From Paramecium tetraurelia (lineage: Eukaryota; Ciliophora; Oligohymenophorea; Peniculida; Parameciidae): a stretch of 64,000 bases of DNA. Made by a program: the position numbers and the translations under genes. The stretch spans positions 685,871 to 749,870 of the forward strand of contig NW_001799510.1 in NCBI RefSeq assembly GCF_000165425.1, read 5' to 3'. The notes below the pieces were generated by a model, which saw only the letters and a list, made by a program, of their open reading frames with translations, made no database searches and had not been told where the DNA came from. Positions 62,398-64,000 of this stretch are shown here, in pieces; position 1 is the stretch's first letter; the number at the start of each line of letters is the position of its first letter.

Positions 62398-63041
62398 TGA
62401 TTCAGATAACCAATCATTTTTAGAGTAAATTGTTCAATTTATTTATATATAATAAATAAGGGAAATGAAAACCAAAAATTTTTTTCTTTCAAAATAAAGG
62501 AAGCATCAAAAATGGTATAATACACGATCCTTCTTATTTCAATAATCTGCAAAAAATCTTTAACATAACTAATACAAGAGATATTTAATTTTAGAATGTA
62601 ATTAATTGTTATTCAATTTATTTTCAATAAATAATTTTAATCTAAGAATAATTGAAATTCTTTGAAATCTTCTTAAATCATTTCATGTATTTTTTATCTA
62701 GGTTTATTTGAACAAAATTTCTGTGTAATTTTACATTCAGAATCCATGATTCAAACTGTTTTGAAACCAACAAACATTTAAGCTATTTAACTAATTGACA
62801 AATTTAAGAACTAATTTAGACTTATTTGGATGCATCTTTGGGAGATTTGAATCAGTGTAATCCCAACAACAAGGAATCAAAGCCTAATTTAGAAAGAAAT
62901 TATCTATCCACAAAGCAATTATCTTCAAAATAAATAATTAATGCTTTAATCTACTTCAATATTGAATAATGATAATTTTGTAATAGGGTTTATTATAAAT
63001 ACATTCTCAAAACCCAATTTATTATTTCACTTTATAATTTC
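62398..63041. other. gene-free AT-rich region
   Basis: About 640 bases with only short frames; presumably the promoter region of the membrane protein gene at the right edge. Confidence 0.45.
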
Positions 63042-64000
63042 ATGACAAACTTTAAGATTGTTCAAATAATTTATAAAAATTCAACTCTTACTGATCATAT
63101 AGTAGTTTTAATTATCAGGGTTTTTATCACGATTTCTATGTTTACAAAATTAATATTTAAAACAAATTTTATATATGAATTTTGGAATATAATTGGGATA
63201 TTCATAGCCTCAAAACAATTTAAATACGTCATCTTTCTAAGAAATATAAAACAAAGCTCCCCCGTAAATTATGTTTTTAATCACTTAGAGAAATCAAACA
63301 ATTTGAACCACAGTTAGAATTAAATCAATATCAAGAATAAGTACATAGTTATAATTATATTATAGCATTTTCTTAAAAATTAGTCATTTTAAAACAAAAA
63401 ATCTTATATTTCAAGAGCATTATTGCTCATTCTGATAAAATAAATAATAATTCTGATAATATATTAGTTTTATTACACTACTTTTTTTATACATAATGTT
63501 TATCTTAACTTAAACACAAAAGTTTTAGGACTAGTGTATATTGCCCTGACTATACTCACCAGGTTTTCATTTTGTTAAGCTGTATAACTATAATCGATTA
63601 TTAGGCTCCTATTGCTTAGATTATATTTATAATTGTACTATTTTGGGAGCCTTTTGTTATATTATGTGTTTATATTTTTATGGTAAGAGAGTTAGGTAAG
63701 AACTAAATCATATTTAGGTATAACGGGATATTACATTATGATGTTGCGATTTATTTGTAGTTTTTTTTAGGTGATAGTTGTCTAACTTTATATTTGTCTA
63801 GAAAAATCGGCCATTTAATACAAAAGTATAATTCAAATTATGTTTTAGAGGCTTTGGTAATATTCGGAATGGCAGCTTTTTTTTATAATTTAATAATGTT
63901 GGGGGGAGAGGGTGAGATAAATGTCATAATTATTCGTATTAAGAGGTTATCTTCGATCATGAAGGTCATATCTGGATTTATTTGTTTCCCACAGCTGGGC
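63042..64000 (+). CDS. multi-pass membrane protein, cut by window edge
   Basis: Frame open from ATG 63042 to the end of the window (319 codons) with an in-frame TGA upstream of the start. It has about five hydrophobic segments ('HIVVLIIRVFITISMFTKLI', 'LLLILIKQIIILIIYQFYY', 'IAQIIFIIVLFWEPFVILCV', 'YVLEALVIFGMAAFFYNLIM'). The last third is less AT-rich than the rest ('MLGGEGEINVIIIRIKRL'). No family is recognised. The C-terminus lies beyond the window. Confidence 0.6.

Noticed and set aside
1-64000. Reading the window with the standard code gives only short frames, suggesting non-coding or bacterial junk DNA
   Set aside because: With TAA/TAG as Gln and short introns removed, complete known eukaryotic proteins appear (CDK, eL34, RSP4/6, DPH3, VPS10).

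Overview
This is macronuclear-type DNA of a ciliate, almost certainly Paramecium. It is very AT-rich, and long reading frames appear only when TAA and TAG are read as glutamine and TGA as the only stop. Nearly every gene is broken by tiny GT...AG introns of 20-31 nt. When these are removed by eye the frames join exactly into recognisable eukaryotic proteins. No bacterial operons, CRISPR arrays, rRNA or tRNA genes were seen. About 40 genes or gene relics are packed on both strands, often with only 25-90 bases between them.

Left part (1-16.7 kb): a Nup93/Nic96-like nucleoporin cut by the window edge, a small unknown protein, a DPY-30-motif protein, a coiled-coil protein, a PSTAIRE cyclin-dependent kinase, a radial spoke head protein (RSP4/6 family), a mitochondrial carrier, a small zinc-finger protein, ribosomal protein eL34, several unknowns, CFAP36 and a PKA regulatory subunit. 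The DPY-30, RSP4/6, CFAP36 and PKA-R proteins, with SAXO further right, suggest a strong ciliary component.

Middle part (16.7-33.4 kb): two genes about 4 kb apart combine MORN-type repeats with an intact Ulp1/SENP-type (C48) cysteine protease domain. Around them lie helical or low-complexity proteins, a TPR-like protein, a degenerate kinase-like protein, a protein with IQ-like segments and nine 'DERPI' repeats, and a large protein with up to four calponin-homology-like domains and a polyglutamine tract encoded by TAA codons.

Right-middle part (33.5-51.7 kb): a minus-strand head-to-tail tandem family of three paralogues, each with an N-terminal FYVE-type zinc finger, a TBC-like domain lacking the expected catalytic signature, and a long coiled coil (1947, 1140 and 1070 aa). 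It is followed by a SAXO microtubule protein, a small unknown, Bud32/PRPK kinase and a VPS10/sortilin-type sorting receptor.

Right end (51.7-64 kb): this part is less tidy. It holds an unresolved small gene, a decayed kinase-MORN gene with in-frame TGAs, DPH3, a large cysteine-rich surface membrane protein, the longest gene-free stretch, a decayed H-type lectin gene, and a multi-pass membrane protein cut by the window edge.

All gene models were assembled by hand. Spliced lengths were checked to be multiples of three; intron-length alternatives that preserve frame cannot be excluded.
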